A stretch of DNA of 6,228 nt, from assembly GCA_028818995.1 (NCBI GenBank), contig JAPPMR010000579.1, positions 1-6,228 on the forward strand. Reading direction: 5' to 3'. The notes beneath the pieces are model-generated. The model ran no database searches, was not told the origin of the DNA, and saw only the letters and a list, made by a program, of their open reading frames with translations. A program made the translations under genes and the position numbers. Positions 5,520 to 6,228 of this stretch are shown piece by piece (position 1 is the first letter of the stretch; every line of letters starts with the position of its first letter). The stretch is from Candidatus Poribacteria bacterium. GTDB lineage: Bacteria; Poribacteria; WGA-4E; WGA-3G.

Positions 5520-6228
5520 ATGCAGAAAAAGCAAGTTTTCATTTTTGTGCTGTTTTTATTAACATTTTCTGTGCTTTTTGGATGTCCATCAGGGCAGGAC
5601 GATATAAAATCAGCACAAGATAGTGTAAAGCCAGTACAAGACGATGTAAAGTTAGCACAAGATAATGCGAAATCAAGACAGGAGGGTGTGAAGTCAGCAC
5701 AAGATGATGTGAAGTCGGCAGAAGACGATGTGCAGCAATGGAATTTACCGGAAGGCTCGGTCAGGCGGCTCGGTAGGGGTAGTATTAATGAAGTTGCCTA
5801 TTCTCCAGATGGTGTGTGGTTAGCAGCTGCTGGTAGCGTTGGTATATGGATTTACGATGCACACACCTTCAAACCCGTGAAGCTGCTCATAGAACATCCA
5901 GATCGTGTTAGGAGTGTGAGTTTCTCACCCGATGGAAACACAATCGCAACGGGGAGTCGGGATGGCACTGTGCGCTTGTGGAACATACACACAGGTAAAA
6001 ATATAAAGATACTCACAGGACACACAGAGAGTATCAGGAGTGTGAGTTTTTCGCCAGATGGAAACACAATCGCAACGGGAAGTGGGGACAAAACCGTTCG
6101 TTTATGGGATGCAAACACAGGTAAAATCCTAAAAATACTCAAAGGAACTTTCGGACATACGGAAAGTGTTAATAGTGTGAGTTTTTCGCCAGATGGAAAC
6201 ACAATCGCAACGGGAAGTGGGGACAAAA
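5520..6228 (+). CDS. WD40-repeat lipoprotein with heptad coiled coil (C-terminus cut by window edge)
   Basis: The first 236 codons are visible. Residues 1-21 form a lipoprotein signal: QKKQ, a hydrophobic core, then a lipobox-like VLFG before C22, so the protein should be lipidated and anchored to a membrane outside the cytoplasm. Residues 27-75 are seven tandem heptads of the type DDVKSAQ with Val/Ile and Ala at a/d spacing, a predicted coiled coil. From about 85 WD40 blades begin: an atypical first one (YSPDGVWLAAAG...GIWIYDA), then three with SVSFSPDGNTIATGS, two of which complete VRLWN or VRLWD; the fourth is cut. A full propeller needs about seven or more, so much is missing. The role is probably protein binding at the cell surface; the partner is unknown. 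ATG 5520 is preceded by GGAGAGG with 6 bases; the in-frame ATG at 5514 is too close to that site. The style suggests Poribacteria. Confidence 0.88.
   Translation, partial: MQKKQVFIFVLFLLTFSVLFGCPSGQDDIKSAQDSVKPVQDDVKLAQDNAKSRQEGVKSAQDDVKSAEDDVQQWNLPEGSVRRLGRGSINEVAYSPDGVWLAAAGSVGIWIYDAHTFKPVKLLIEHPDRVRSVSFSPDGNTIATGSRDGTVRLWNIHTGKNIKILTGHTESIRSVSFSPDGNTIATGSGDKTVRLWDANTGKILKILKGTFGHTESVNSVSFSPDGNTIATGSGDK
5598..5744 (+). repeat. Seven 21-bp tandem repeats encoding the heptads
   Basis: Each unit resembles GACGATGTAAAGTCAGCACAA and encodes D-D-V-K-S-A-Q. The first six units are clear; the seventh (DDVQQWN) degenerates into the WD40 region. Differences include synonymous ones (gac/gat, gta/gtg, aaa/aag), so the array is not freshly duplicated. 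Unit number could change by slippage without breaking the frame. Confidence 0.85.
5913..6228 (+). repeat. WD40 blade repeats with near-identical DNA
   Basis: The blade core recurs at 5913, 6039 and 6174, spaced by 126 and 135 bases. The last two copies (6039-6093 and 6174-6228) are identical over at least 55 bases including third codon positions. The 5913 copy has several differences. The extra nine bases between the last two encode three residues in the blade linker (KGTFGHTE against TGHTE). Confidence 0.9.

Noticed and set aside
5852..6226. Minus-strand open frame of 124 codons opposite the WD40 gene
   Set aside because: It is the antisense of the repeated WD40 codons, its repeats mirror the blades, and it has no ribosome site of its own.
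5598..6228. Repeats considered as a CRISPR array
   Set aside because: They are in-frame coding repeats (21-bp heptads and 126-135-bp WD40 blades) with no unique spacers of regular length.

Overview
This 6.2-kb window looks like an accessory, defence-flavoured stretch of a bacterial genome. The best guess at the source is a Poribacteria-like bacterium. The partial gene at the right end encodes a secreted WD40 lipoprotein with nearly identical SVSFSPDGNTIATGS blades and a first blade of the type AYSPDG...GIWIYDA, a style I associate with Candidatus Poribacteria genomes. That assignment is by recollection, not by any search, and is moderate at best. Promoters (TTGACA/TATAAT-like) and AAGGAG/GGAG ribosome sites are ordinary bacterial ones.

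Left block, all on the minus strand (read from 4222 down to 1): a strong sigma70-type promoter (4194-4222) drives a 314-residue protein with an HEPN ribonuclease signature (RNDAAGH). Sixty bases on follows an 886-residue superfamily 2 helicase with a C-terminal PD-(D/E)XK nuclease, resembling the Res subunit of type III restriction enzymes. No Mod methyltransferase is present in the window. Only 45 bases after the helicase comes a HigB/HI1419-type toxin with its own promoter, whose predicted start point coincides with the toxin ATG. The toxin overlaps its antitoxin (HI1420/HigA-like, cut by the window edge) by four bases. I infer that the HEPN protein and helicase-nuclease form a two-gene anti-phage or anti-plasmid module with a toxin-antitoxin pair attached downstream.

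Middle block (4161-4798): mostly non-coding. It holds a long imperfect hairpin (4262-4326) that may be a dispersed repeat, a roughly 60-codon plus-strand gene remnant with a lost ATG and a frameshift (4505-4688), and a textbook intrinsic terminator (4745-4789).

Right block: a minus-strand, AT-rich GIY-YIG nuclease gene (4799-5152) stands back to back with a plus-strand lipoprotein gene (5520 to the end). The 367-base gap carries a good plus-strand promoter with a repeated TTTCTCGCGA motif, one copy lying in the promoter spacer, then a long leader with three hairpins and a two-codon mini-ORF. The lipoprotein has a lipobox cysteine, seven tandem heptads predicted to form a coiled coil, and then a WD40 propeller that runs off the window.
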